Shown piece by piece: positions 8,059-15,832 of a stretch of 41,614 nt of DNA; positions within the stretch are counted from its first letter, which is position 1; each line of letters begins with the position of its first letter. Below the pieces are notes generated by a model. The model worked only from the letters and a program-made list of their open reading frames with translations. It was not told the DNA's origin and did not search any database. The DNA comes from Deltaproteobacteria bacterium (GTDB taxonomy: Bacteria > Desulfobacterota > GWC2-55-46 > UBA9637), in the NCBI GenBank assembly GCA_030690165.1, contig JAUYHF010000019.1, positions 1 to 41,614 of the forward strand, written 5' to 3'. The position numbers and the translations under genes are program-made.

Positions 8059-9736
8059 CTGGTTTCATCCGTCCGTATTATTTATCTTCGGCGCATTTTT
8101 AATACCGCTCTTTAAGGGGAAAGCGCGGCAGACATATCTTATTTTGATTCCGGCGCTGGCCCTTATCGATATTGCCTCCATGTCCCAAGGCACATACTGG
8201 ACTTATAACTTCCTTGGCAATGAAATCATATTCGGCAAGGTTGACAAGCTCAGCCTCATATTTGCCTATGTCTTTACCATCGCAGCCTTTATCAGCATTG
8301 TCTATGCGCTCCATATTGACGACTACGGCCAGCATATAGCCGCCTTCCTCTATGTCGGCAGCTCCATCGGCGTAACCTTTGCCGGTGATTACCTCACCCT
8401 TTTTATATTCTGGGAGATTATGGCCTTTGCCTCTGTTTATCTGGTCTTTGCCCAGAGAGGCAAGGCGAGTGTTGACGCAGGTTTCAGATACATTCTTGTC
8501 CATATTGCAGGCGGCGCATTTCTGCTTGGCGGGATAGTCCTCCATTCTATAGCTACAGGCTCCATACTTTTCGGGCCGCTTGAGAAAGACGGCAGCCTGG
8601 CATTTTATCTAATACTTATCGGGTTTATATTAAACGCCGCTGTGCCGCCGCTTAATGCATGGCTGACAGACGCCTATCCCGAAGCCACAGTAACAGGCGC
8701 AGTGTTCATGTCCGCGTTTACCACCAAAACTGCGGTGTATGTTCTGGTGCGGGCATTTCCGGGGACAGAGCTTTTAGTTGTGCTGGGCGTTGTTATGGCG
8801 CTCTACGGTGTTGTGTATGCGGTTTTGGAGAATGATTGCAGAAGACTTCTGGCTTATCATATTGTCAGTCAGGTCGGCTACATGGTTGCGGGTGTTGGGA
8901 TGGGCACAGAGATGGCCCTGAACGGTTCGGTATCCCACGCATTTGCCCATATCATCTACAAAGGGCTTCTTTTCATGGGTGCGGGCGCTGTTCTATACAT
9001 GACAGGCATACGCAAACTCACGGAGCTCGGCGGGCTATATAAGACCATGCCCATAACATTTGTCCTCTATATGGTGGGCGGATTTGCCATCTCTGCCTTT
9101 CCTCTTTTCAGCGGTTTTGTGAGCAAGTCCATGATAGTTGCAGCTGCGCAGCACGACCACAGGGCTGCTGTAACCCTGCTCCTGACGCTGGCGTCTTCAG
9201 GGACATTCATATCTCTTGGTTTGAAACTTCCGTATTATATGTTCTTTGGAAAGGATTCAGGCATAAGGGTCAAGGAGCCGCCGCTTAATATGCTCATTGC
9301 AATGGGGATTGCGGCATTCCTTTGTATAGCAATAGGCGTATTTCCAGGACAGCTTTATTCCATTCTCCCGCATCCGGTCCACTTTGAGCCATATACGCCG
9401 GATCATATAACCGGCGCCCTCAGTATACTTATGTTCACGGCGCTGGGCTTTTTTATGTTACTTAAAAAACTTAAACCCGAACCTGCCATCAGTATTGATA
9501 CAGACTGGTTCTATAGAAAGGGTGCAAAGGCCTTTATGTGGTTTATAAACAATCCGGCAGCAAAGATAGGGGCAGAGATCAACAGGGCAGCCTTTGATAT
9601 TATTCCATCATCCCTGAATGAGATCAGCAGGGGCGTTTATGATGAGGACATTCAGAGGAGGCCCATAGGCATCTGGGTACTCCTCTCATTTATTTTAATA
9701 TTCTTCTATGCCTTAATCTATATGATATTTATATGA
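8051..9736 (+). CDS. Third large antiporter subunit (MrpD/NuoL-like) with altered TM7 lysine region
   Basis: This 561-residue polytopic protein of the proton-antiporter family has a longer C-terminus with a lateral charged stretch and a final helix (residues about 535-560). The helix-5 Glu is kept (FIFWEIMAFAS), as is the helix-8 Lys (AFTTKTAVYVLVR). Where the paralogues have AIK/AKA before PLHxWL, this protein reads LNAAVPPLNAWLTDAYPEA, so Lys is Asn and His is Asn. I recall a known subgroup of subunit D-like proteins with this NAA form, so it looks like a stable family trait rather than decay. It starts 8 nt inside the small gene and closes the antiporter block. Confidence 0.87.
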   Translation: MTNWFHPSVLFIFGAFLIPLFKGKARQTYLILIPALALIDIASMSQGTYWTYNFLGNEIIFGKVDKLSLIFAYVFTIAAFISIVYALHIDDYGQHIAAFLYVGSSIGVTFAGDYLTLFIFWEIMAFASVYLVFAQRGKASVDAGFRYILVHIAGGAFLLGGIVLHSIATGSILFGPLEKDGSLAFYLILIGFILNAAVPPLNAWLTDAYPEATVTGAVFMSAFTTKTAVYVLVRAFPGTELLVVLGVVMALYGVVYAVLENDCRRLLAYHIVSQVGYMVAGVGMGTEMALNGSVSHAFAHIIYKGLLFMGAGAVLYMTGIRKLTELGGLYKTMPITFVLYMVGGFAISAFPLFSGFVSKSMIVAAAQHDHRAAVTLLLTLASSGTFISLGLKLPYYMFFGKDSGIRVKEPPLNMLIAMGIAAFLCIAIGVFPGQLYSILPHPVHFEPYTPDHITGALSILMFTALGFFMLLKKLKPEPAISIDTDWFYRKGAKAFMWFINNPAAKIGAEINRAAFDIIPSSLNEISRGVYDEDIQRRPIGIWVLLSFILIFFYALIYMIFI

Positions 9737-9771
9737 GCCTTGCCCTGTAGTCAACCTGCAACCTTGTTTTT

Positions 9772-10941
9772 ATGGATAATACCATCAGCATATATATTCA
9801 CATCCCCTTCTGTGTAAAGAAGTGTCCGTATTGTGATTTTAATTCTGTTGCAACCGCTGATATTCCTGATGATGCCTATATAAATGCCTTAAACAGGGAA
9901 TTATTCTTTCACATTAAAGAGAGACCGGTTTTATCAAAGAAAACCCTTGAGACTATTTATATCGGCGGTGGCACACCTTCCCTTATTTCTCCCCATAATA
10001 TAAAGAGGCTTTTAAGCAGTATAAAACAGGCCTTTGCAGAATCAAATCCGGAGGAGATTACTATTGAGATAAACCCAGGGACTATTGCAAAGAACAGTCT
10101 TGCTGCCTTCAGGGATGCAGGCATAAACCGGTTGAGTATCGGCATTCAATCATTTAATGATAAGACGCTCAAAACCCTTGGCAGGATTCATTCTGCCGAT
10201 AACTCGCTTAAGTGTTATGAATATGCAAGAGCAGCAGGTTTTGATAATATCGGGATAGATCTCATATTTGGCGCGCCTGGGCAATCTACAGAAGAGTGGG
10301 AAGGAGATTTAAAAACAGCCATTGCTTTAAGGCCGGAGCATATATCCGCCTATAACCTTACAGTTGAAAAAGGCACACTGTTTTTTGAACTTCAGAAAAA
10401 CGGGGGGCTTGTCCTGCCGTCTGAAGAAGGACAGGTTTTAATGTATGAACTTGCCATAGATAGTTTAAAAGAGGCAGGCTATAATCATTATGAGATTTCC
10501 AATTTTTCATTAACGGGTTTTGAATCCAGACACAACATGAGATACTGGTCGTGTATGGATTATATCGGGCTGGGGGCAGGCGCTCATTCATATATTTCAT
10601 CTCCTGATTGGGGTGTCAGATGGTGGAATGAATCAGATCCTGATGCATACATGCAGCAGATAAAAAAGGCGACTGCCGAGCAGGGGCAGGCAATTGCAGG
10701 AAAAGAAAGATTAACAAAGAAAGAGGCGCTGGAGGAAGGGATATTCTTAGGGCTGCGGAAGACATCAGGGATAAATATGAACTGGTTTGCGGCGCGATTT
10801 AATACGCCGCTAAAGAACCTGTGCCATCAAAAAATAGCCGAACTCAAAACCTGTGGGTTGATTTATGAAGATGGAAGCATCATAAGGCTGACCCGTAAAG
10901 GTCTTACCCTGTCCAACGAGGTGTTTGCAGAATTGATTTGA
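9772..10941 (+). CDS. hemW: HemW-like radical SAM protein
   Basis: This 389-residue radical SAM enzyme contains IHIPFCVKKCPYCDFNS with the CxxxCxxC cluster (Cys14, 18, 21), GGGTPSL, a TIEINPGT strand and the HNMRYWSCMDYIGLGAGAHS segment shared by HemN and HemW. Length and the missing N-terminal HemN extension favour HemW, a heme chaperone, over coproporphyrinogen III dehydrogenase. That would fit the cytochrome-related genes nearby. It starts 35 nt after the antiporter block with no obvious Shine-Dalgarno and ends 6 nt from the convergent resB gene. Confidence 0.88.
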   Translation: MDNTISIYIHIPFCVKKCPYCDFNSVATADIPDDAYINALNRELFFHIKERPVLSKKTLETIYIGGGTPSLISPHNIKRLLSSIKQAFAESNPEEITIEINPGTIAKNSLAAFRDAGINRLSIGIQSFNDKTLKTLGRIHSADNSLKCYEYARAAGFDNIGIDLIFGAPGQSTEEWEGDLKTAIALRPEHISAYNLTVEKGTLFFELQKNGGLVLPSEEGQVLMYELAIDSLKEAGYNHYEISNFSLTGFESRHNMRYWSCMDYIGLGAGAHSYISSPDWGVRWWNESDPDAYMQQIKKATAEQGQAIAGKERLTKKEALEEGIFLGLRKTSGINMNWFAARFNTPLKNLCHQKIAELKTCGLIYEDGSIIRLTRKGLTLSNEVFAELI

Positions 10942-10947
10942 AAATTT

Positions 10948-11982
10948 CTAATTTTCTATCCGCCGCACAAGCTCTGCCCTCTCTCCCCGTAAGAATAGCA
11001 AAAGCGCCATGCCTATTACAAGCACAGCAGAGCCTGCTATTATAAATCCAATCCCCGGGTCTTTATTTATATTAAGAGCTACATACGGCGTGTTTATATA
11101 GTTAGCAAGCTCTATGGTATGACCATCAAGTTTTATACTGCTGCCAACACCGGATAATGGAAGCCATGCGGTCTTGCCGCTTATGGATATAATCTCCTGA
11201 TATGGATTTCTATATTCTTCAGAATGGGAATATGGATTCCCCTTTTCATCCATCGCAAAATCAGGGAGAATATTGCCGAGTTTGAACATCGCCCCTTCTT
11301 TTGTCCTAAATGCCCCGCCAAATTTCATTCTAAAATCTTCACCGTCCACTTTAAGGATAAGCCCCGTAGGCGCCTCGCCCTGGTCAGCATGGTAAAAGGC
11401 AATGCCTCTATAGATTAACGGGCCATTTATCCGGATATTGTACTTCAGAATTTCTTTTCCATCTTTAAGCAAGGCAACCTTTGTTTTTAAATCTTCCAAA
11501 CCGGCCCTCCGCGATGTCTTCATCTCTATGTCGTCAAAACGGAGAAAAAGCTCCGGCCGGGAAGGAACCTCTATGGTTTGCCCCTGAAATACGAAATTCC
11601 CAGGGCTTCTGAAACCGTATATGCTTCCAACAAGATGTCCAAGGAGCGCTATCAGAAAACCGATATGCACAATCTGCGGGAAGAATGACTGCCACGGTCT
11701 TTTATCTTTTAATATGGAATAGAGCTTATCCAAAGTGCAGACTGTGGTATTTATGGCAAATATGGTTGTAAGGAAAACTAGTATAAAAATCCACAAACTT
11801 ATATTGAGGCGCGCTATTCCTATGGAAAAGAGCCACGGAAATAGTATTGCCTGATCCAGCGCCTGAAAGATTGCGGGATTTTTCATGGATACAATAGAAC
11901 CCCATGCAGCATCAATAACAATAATGCCTGCCAGGATTATGGTAAGTTCAGTGGATGCAAAAAAACGCCAGATAGATTTCAT
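10948..11982 (-). CDS. resB: ResB-like cytochrome c biogenesis protein
   Basis: This 344-residue membrane protein is of the ResB/Ccs1 family, which works in system II cytochrome c maturation by moving and reducing heme for apocytochromes. Three N-terminal hydrophobic segments are visible, including one with conserved His (PQIVHIGFLIALLGHLVGS). A long periplasmic beta-rich domain and a final helix (IIAGSAVLVIGMALLLFL) follow. I chose the ATG at 11982 because GAGGGG lies just upstream and the first helix follows. An upstream start at 12054 would add 24 unlikely residues. It is short for ResB, as in many anaerobes. CcsA/ResC is not in the window. The multiheme cytochrome at 22035 is a plausible client. 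Confidence 0.82.
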   Translation of the reverse strand: MKSIWRFFASTELTIILAGIIVIDAAWGSIVSMKNPAIFQALDQAILFPWLFSIGIARLNISLWIFILVFLTTIFAINTTVCTLDKLYSILKDKRPWQSFFPQIVHIGFLIALLGHLVGSIYGFRSPGNFVFQGQTIEVPSRPELFLRFDDIEMKTSRRAGLEDLKTKVALLKDGKEILKYNIRINGPLIYRGIAFYHADQGEAPTGLILKVDGEDFRMKFGGAFRTKEGAMFKLGNILPDFAMDEKGNPYSHSEEYRNPYQEIISISGKTAWLPLSGVGSSIKLDGHTIELANYINTPYVALNINKDPGIGFIIAGSAVLVIGMALLLFLRGERAELVRRIEN

Positions 11983-12141
11983 TGTCCCCTCGTCATACAC
12001 TTGTCCCTGCGAGCTCCAAGCAAGGATATAACCTTTTTGTAGCATATAGCACATTTGCAGCTTGTTTGTCTAATAACTTGAGATAGTGCAAAAGGGCTGA
12101 TTGTCTGATATGATGCACCGGTAAGCAAAGGGGGTTTGAAG

Positions 12142-13029
12142 GTGCTCAATCAATTTAGACTGGCAATTTTCTTTGTCTTGCTTCTCATAAATCCAGCCAA
12201 TGCCGCTCTACCAGAGTTGGTAAAATTGGCAGATGATGTTTACGGCTTTATAGGAAAAGAAGGCGCTACAAATTCCGGGTTTATTGTAACCAATGAAGGT
12301 GTTGTTGTGATTGATACGCAAGGGTCAAAAGACCTGGCAATCCTTTTAAAAAAGAAGATGCAGGAAATCACAGACAAGTCTGTTATCTATGTAATAAACA
12401 CCCACTATCATGGAGACCATACATTCGGAAATCAATATTTTAAAGAGGCAAAGGAAATTATAAGCCACGAGAATACAAAGAAAAATCTTATAGAAAAGGA
12501 CAGTCAGCATAGGGAGCAGTTTAAGAAATTATTTGGCGAGAACGCTCTTGAAGGTTTTGAACTAACACTTCCCACAAAAACATTTAAGGATACCCTCACC
12601 CTGCGGGTAGGCGGCAAAACCCTGGAACTTGCATATCTTGGCAGGGGGCATACAGACGGCGACATTATTGTTTACCTTCCAATAGAGCGCATTATGTTTG
12701 GTGGAGATTTACTTTATAAGGACAGGCTCCCCTGGCTTGGGGATGCCTATGCAAGCGAGTGGATAGAGACACTTGATAAACTTAAGCATTTTGATGCAGT
12801 GATACATGTCCCCGGCCATGGTGATATTGGGAATATTGCCATGCTGCAAAACATTCAGCAGTATCTTATGGATTTACAGCTTGAGGTAAAGAAATATATT
12901 GAAATGGGAAAGACACTGGATGAGATGAAAAAGGCAATAAACCTGCCGAAATATGAAAACTGGATTAAATATAAAGAATGGCTTCCTTTGAATGCGGAAA
13001 AGGTTTACAAGGAATTTACAGGGAAGTAA
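12142..13029 (+). CDS. Secreted MBL-fold hydrolase
   Basis: This 295-residue protein has an N-terminal signal peptide (LAIFFVLLLINPANA) followed by a metallo-beta-lactamase fold. Metal ligands are visible in NTHYHGDHTFGN, GRGHTDGDIIV, FGGDLL and HVPGHGD. A GTG start at 12142 is favoured because AAAGGGGG at 12127-12134 lies at 7-nt spacing; a TTG at 12136 is too close. Periplasmic proteins of this kind include quinoprotein-relay and SoxH-like hydrolases and class B beta-lactamase relatives. The substrate cannot be told. It precedes the archease gene by 8 nt and probably shares its transcript. Confidence 0.83.
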   Translation: MLNQFRLAIFFVLLLINPANAALPELVKLADDVYGFIGKEGATNSGFIVTNEGVVVIDTQGSKDLAILLKKKMQEITDKSVIYVINTHYHGDHTFGNQYFKEAKEIISHENTKKNLIEKDSQHREQFKKLFGENALEGFELTLPTKTFKDTLTLRVGGKTLELAYLGRGHTDGDIIVYLPIERIMFGGDLLYKDRLPWLGDAYASEWIETLDKLKHFDAVIHVPGHGDIGNIAMLQNIQQYLMDLQLEVKKYIEMGKTLDEMKKAINLPKYENWIKYKEWLPLNAEKVYKEFTGK

Positions 13030-13037
13030 AAAATTTT

Positions 13038-13463
13038 ATGTCATATACATATCTTGACCACGAGGCTGATGTAGGAATCAGAGCGGTTGGGACTACACTT
13101 GAAGAGGCATTTCAAGATGGCGCAAAGGCAATGCTAAATTATATGTGGGATATATCAACGATTGAGGAAAGGCAAAATGTTTCAATAGAGTGCGAGGCAA
13201 GGGATATACCTGAGCTGTTTGTAGAGGCCTTGAATGAAATACTTTTTAAGCAGGATGTTAACGGTCTTGCAATCAGCAGATTTAAGGTAGAAGAGATAAA
13301 AAAGGCGGATGAGAGATATAAACTTAAAGGAACTGCATTCGGCGAACCATTAAACCTTGAGAAGCATACTGTAAAAACAGAGGTCAAGGCAGCAACTTAT
13401 GCAGGGCTTCGCTATGAGGAAAAAGAAGGTCGGCATATCGTGCAGTGTATTTTAGATGTGTGA
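13038..13463 (+). CDS. Archease (RtcB cofactor)
   Basis: This 141-residue protein has the archease pattern YTYLDHEADVGIRAVG at the N-terminus, GAKAMLNYM, and HTVKTEVKAATYAGLRYE near the C-terminus, with Asp residues that bind metal. Archease speeds guanylylation and broadens nucleotide use of the RNA ligase RtcB. Its partner rtcB lies downstream at 15783 on the same strand, but the pair is now separated by about 2.3 kb of inserted DNA. The ATG at 13038 is chosen because family similarity begins there; GGGAAG is 11 nt upstream. Confidence 0.92.
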   Translation: MSYTYLDHEADVGIRAVGTTLEEAFQDGAKAMLNYMWDISTIEERQNVSIECEARDIPELFVEALNEILFKQDVNGLAISRFKVEEIKKADERYKLKGTAFGEPLNLEKHTVKTEVKAATYAGLRYEEKEGRHIVQCILDV

Positions 13464-13537
13464 AGTTAATGGCCTGTTGCCCAAATTCCATTCGACCGCA
13501 TAGAAACTTTTCTGGTTCATGATATATCCCCTATGAT

Positions 13538-13600
13538 GCCTAACGCCACGCATCACCGTGCCGCGTAGTTTACGGCTACAGTGTATGCAGTGAGTTAGGC
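13538..13600 (-). repeat. attC-like foldback site at the 3' end of the PIN gene
   Basis: A 63-nt segment is bounded by GCCTAAC (13538-13544) and GTTAGGC (13594-13600), a perfect 7-bp inverted repeat matching the RYYYAAC/GTTRRRY outer sites of integron attC elements. The interior also folds imperfectly: CACGCATCAC...GCCGCGTA pairs with TACGGCTACAGTGTATGC with unpaired bases. Read on the minus strand it lies exactly downstream of the PIN ORF, whose stop codon falls inside the site. This is the ORF-attC arrangement of a gene cassette. No integrase gene is in the window. Confidence 0.6.
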
Positions 13601-14149
13601 GATTCCACTTGTTTCGGTCGGATCAATCCTATCCTTCCCCCTAGTGGCGGACAGTTCTTTGATCAACTCGGACGGTTTTTGGATCCGAATCAAAGGGCAT
13701 ATTTTCCCAAGGGTAGTTTTCCGGCTCAGAATCCCGCCATCACAAGTGAGAAACCGCTGGTAGCCATTGTGCACAGCATACATCAGGTGCTTTGCATCGT
13801 CGTCTTTCAGTCCGGAGGCAAGCAGATCCGAGTACAATTTATCATTGACAATATCTGTAACCAGCGGGTTCGTGATGCAGCCACCATATTGATCAGTCTG
13901 CGTGTGAAACCCAAGTACCTTGTGATCGTCCTCCACCTCGGCGACTTCCGAAAGGCCAGTCTTGAGCTTAGCGCGATGATTAGACGGCGCGCGTTCCATT
14001 TCCCGCAGTGATTGGCACGAGGTTCCAAGGTCAAGGTTAACTGAACGTTTGGCCTCCAAGAGTTGATCTATTGCTTCGAGTTCGGCTTTGTCCATGTCCC
14101 GTCTCGAAATCGCCGAAGCGACATTGTTGTCTAAATAGACCTTTAACAT
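13595..14149 (-). CDS. PIN-like domain protein, possible integron gene cassette
   Basis: This 184-residue protein starts VYLDNNVAS, with an early Asp, and later has DDDAKHLMYAVHNGYQRFLTCD, the acidic core of PIN-type ribonucleases. Such proteins are often toxins of toxin-antitoxin systems or stand-alone cassette-borne nucleases. No antitoxin-like gene is adjacent. It is transcribed against archease and rtcB, and its stop codon lies within the attC-like foldback. Base composition looks higher in GC than the AT-rich DNA immediately upstream of its start. On its strand GGTAGGC, one base from GTTAGGC, occurs about 25-30 nt upstream of the ATG and could mark the other cassette boundary. Confidence 0.65.
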   Translation of the reverse strand: MLKVYLDNNVASAISRRDMDKAELEAIDQLLEAKRSVNLDLGTSCQSLREMERAPSNHRAKLKTGLSEVAEVEDDHKVLGFHTQTDQYGGCITNPLVTDIVNDKLYSDLLASGLKDDDAKHLMYAVHNGYQRFLTCDGGILSRKTTLGKICPLIRIQKPSELIKELSATRGKDRIDPTETSGIA

Positions 14150-14243
14150 CTATAGACCCCTTGCTCCGCCTACCAATTAATTATACAGTTTCCCGACTTT
14201 ATCAGAATCTATCTGTCATTTCAAATAAATTACAAAATCAAAT

Positions 14244-14272
14244 TTGATATGACCATCCAATTTCACTATAGT
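14244..14272 (+). promoter_or_regulatory. Sigma-70-like promoter before the rtcB remnant
   Basis: TTGATA (14244-14249) and TATAGT (14267-14272) are separated by exactly 17 nt, close to consensus. The start codon of the rtcB remnant is 33 nt further on. This may be the original rtcB promoter, now driving only the truncated reading frame and possibly the following ATPase. A 12-bp palindrome ATCAAATTTGAT (14237-14248) overlaps the -35 element. Confidence 0.55.
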
Positions 14273-14293
14273 TAAATTAGAAGATAATAGAAC

Positions 14294-14364
14294 GAGAGCC
14301 ATCTATGTCCGAAAAAACATTATCCATTGAAATAAAAAAGCTCACCCCGTATCTCTTCTGTTGA
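14294..14364 (+). pseudogene. Truncated copy of the rtcB 5' end
   Basis: Positions 14294-14354 match 15772-15832 at 57 of 61 bases by hand alignment, covering the ribosome-binding region and the first codons of rtcB. The remnant encodes MSEKTLSIEIKKLTPYL, against MSEKPLSVEIKKITPYL in the intact gene, and stops at 14362-14364 right after similarity ends. The stop lies in a short heptamer array (GATTCAA, GTTTGAA, GATTGAA at 14363-14383). It is either the displaced original 5' end or the relic of a second rtcB. Confidence 0.85.
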
Positions 14365-14443
14365 TTCAAGTTTGAAGATTGAACCGGAATTTTTAGGTCT
14401 GTTTTGTTCCAGAAAGGTATCTTTGCTAAACAGTATTAAGCGC

Positions 14444-14494
14444 TTGACTTTATCTTACGATTGTGAGTATATTTACTCAATACTTTGAGTAAAT
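14444..14494 (+). promoter_or_regulatory. Promoter and operator-like palindrome before the ATPase gene
   Basis: TTGACT (14444-14449) and TATATT (14468-14473) are spaced 18 nt. A perfect 10-bp inverted repeat, ATTTACTCAA (14471-14480) and TTGAGTAAAT (14485-14494) with a 4-nt loop, overlaps the end of the -10 element and the expected transcription start. This is a good position for a repressor site or a 5' RNA hairpin. The ATPase ATG is 28 nt downstream. Confidence 0.55.
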
Positions 14495-14521
14495 TGTAAG
14501 AGGGGCTGTGTCCCGCATATC

Positions 14522-15703
14522 ATGTATAAAAGAAAAGTAAACAAAAGGCTTCTATCCAGACTTATGGAGCAACGGCGGTTTATACAGGCGCTTGCAGGTC
14601 CGCGGCAGGTGGGAAAGACCACATCCGTGCTTCAGGTAATGGAAGACCTTCGCATACCTTTCCATTACGCATCTGCTGACAGGCCGACATTACAGGGTCC
14701 GGTATGGATAGAGCAGCAATGGGAACTCGGACGTCTTAAACTTGGCAAGAAAGGCGCTGTGCTTGTTATTGACGAGGTGCAGAAGATTCCAGGCTGGCCG
14801 GAGGTTGTCAAAGGATTATGGGATGACGATACGCGGCATAAAAGGCCGCTCCGCGTGGTATTGCTCGGCTCTTCCCCGCTTTTAATCCAGACCGGATTGA
14901 CCGAAAGCCTTGCAGGGCGATTCGAGATACTTCCGGCAACCCACTGGTCTTACGATGAATGCCGCGCCGCATTCGGATGGGATTTGCATACATATATCTA
15001 TTATGGCGGATACCCAGGCGCTGCCCCATTGATAAGCGACAGAAGCCGGTGGGCAAGATACATATCCGATTCCCTGATAGAGACTACGATCTCAAGGGAT
15101 ATATTGCTCATGACCCGCGTGGATAAGCCAGCCCTTCTGCGGCGCATGTTCCAGTTGGGATGCAGTTATTCAGGGCAAATACTTTCTTACCAGAAGATGC
15201 TCGGGCAATTGCAGGACGCCGGCAATACCACGACCTTGGCGCATTATCTTGAGCTTCTCGCAGGGGCAGGACTGGTTACCGGGCTGAACAAATATTCAGG
15301 GCAGGTTGTCCGTCAGAGGGGGTCGAGCCCCAAACTGCATGTAATGAATATGGCATTGATGACTGCTCAACAGGGGCTTTCATTGGAAGAGGCGCAGAGA
15401 GACAGAAATTATTGGGGGAGGCTCATGGAGTCGGCGGTAGGGGCTTACCTCGTAAACAGCGCCATAGAGCAAGGCTTTAATGTATATTACTGGCGCGATC
15501 GGGGGTACGAAGTAGATTTCATACTATGCAAAGGCAAAAAAATAACGGCCATAGAGGTAAAAAGCAGCCGCAGCAAAGGAGTATTCCCTGGAATGGAGGC
15601 GTTTGGAAAGACGGTCAGGCATTGTAAAAAGCTGCTGGTCGGAGAGGATGGGCTGGCCTTTGAGGAGTTTTTCCGAACAGAGCCTGTTAGGTTTCTTGAT
15701 TAG
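14522..15703 (+). CDS. AAA-family ATPase with C-terminal DUF4143
   Basis: This 393-residue protein is of the COG1373 type. It has Walker A GPRQVGKTT (residues about 26-34), Walker B VLVIDEVQKI, a sensor strand VVLLGSSPLLIQ and SLAGRFE in the ATPase domain. The C-terminal DUF4143 region contains YWRDRGYEVDFIL followed by ITAIEVKSS, which resembles a PD-(D/E)xK nuclease core (Asp, then Glu-Val-Lys). Members are common as isolated, horizontally spread genes of uncertain function. It lies between the rtcB remnant and intact rtcB, so it is the cargo of the insertion. No strong Shine-Dalgarno is seen near the ATG. Confidence 0.85.
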   Translation: MYKRKVNKRLLSRLMEQRRFIQALAGPRQVGKTTSVLQVMEDLRIPFHYASADRPTLQGPVWIEQQWELGRLKLGKKGAVLVIDEVQKIPGWPEVVKGLWDDDTRHKRPLRVVLLGSSPLLIQTGLTESLAGRFEILPATHWSYDECRAAFGWDLHTYIYYGGYPGAAPLISDRSRWARYISDSLIETTISRDILLMTRVDKPALLRRMFQLGCSYSGQILSYQKMLGQLQDAGNTTTLAHYLELLAGAGLVTGLNKYSGQVVRQRGSSPKLHVMNMALMTAQQGLSLEEAQRDRNYWGRLMESAVGAYLVNSAIEQGFNVYYWRDRGYEVDFILCKGKKITAIEVKSSRSKGVFPGMEAFGKTVRHCKKLLVGEDGLAFEEFFRTEPVRFLD

Positions 15704-15771
15704 GGCGCAGGTCAAATAATGAAGAGCCGCGATACAATATTGGGGGAAAGCATAAAGGATGATATTCTAAG

Positions 15772-15832
15772 GAGAGCCATCTATGTCCGAAAAACCATTA
15801 TCCGTTGAAATAAAAAAGATAACCCCGTATCT
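15772..15832 (+). repeat. Intact-side copy of the rtcB 5' direct repeat
   Basis: This is the partner of 14294-14354, in the same orientation, and includes the rtcB ribosome-binding region and codons 1-16. The two copies flank about 1.4 kb holding the DUF4143 ATPase. Confidence 0.85.

Noticed and set aside
2354-9736. Membrane-bound hydrogenase or complex I operon
   Set aside because: Gene order matches the MBH membrane arm, but there are no catalytic NiFe subunits, iron-sulfur proteins or NuoB/C/D homologues in the window.
9772-10941. Coproporphyrinogen III dehydrogenase HemN
   Set aside because: The radical SAM motif is shared, but length and the missing N-terminal extension fit HemW better.
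10938-10960. Bidirectional terminator between hemW and resB
   Set aside because: Only a weak 6-bp AT hairpin (GAAAAT/ATTTTC) is present, overlapping the stops; not convincing.
13679-14011. 110-codon open frame on the plus strand
   Set aside because: It lies entirely opposite the PIN gene, has no recognisable domain and no ribosome site; it is a shadow of the PIN frame.
14150-14305. Antitoxin gene for the PIN protein
   Set aside because: No open frame of useful length with a ribosome site exists upstream of the PIN gene; the DNA is AT-rich and appears to hold only a promoter.
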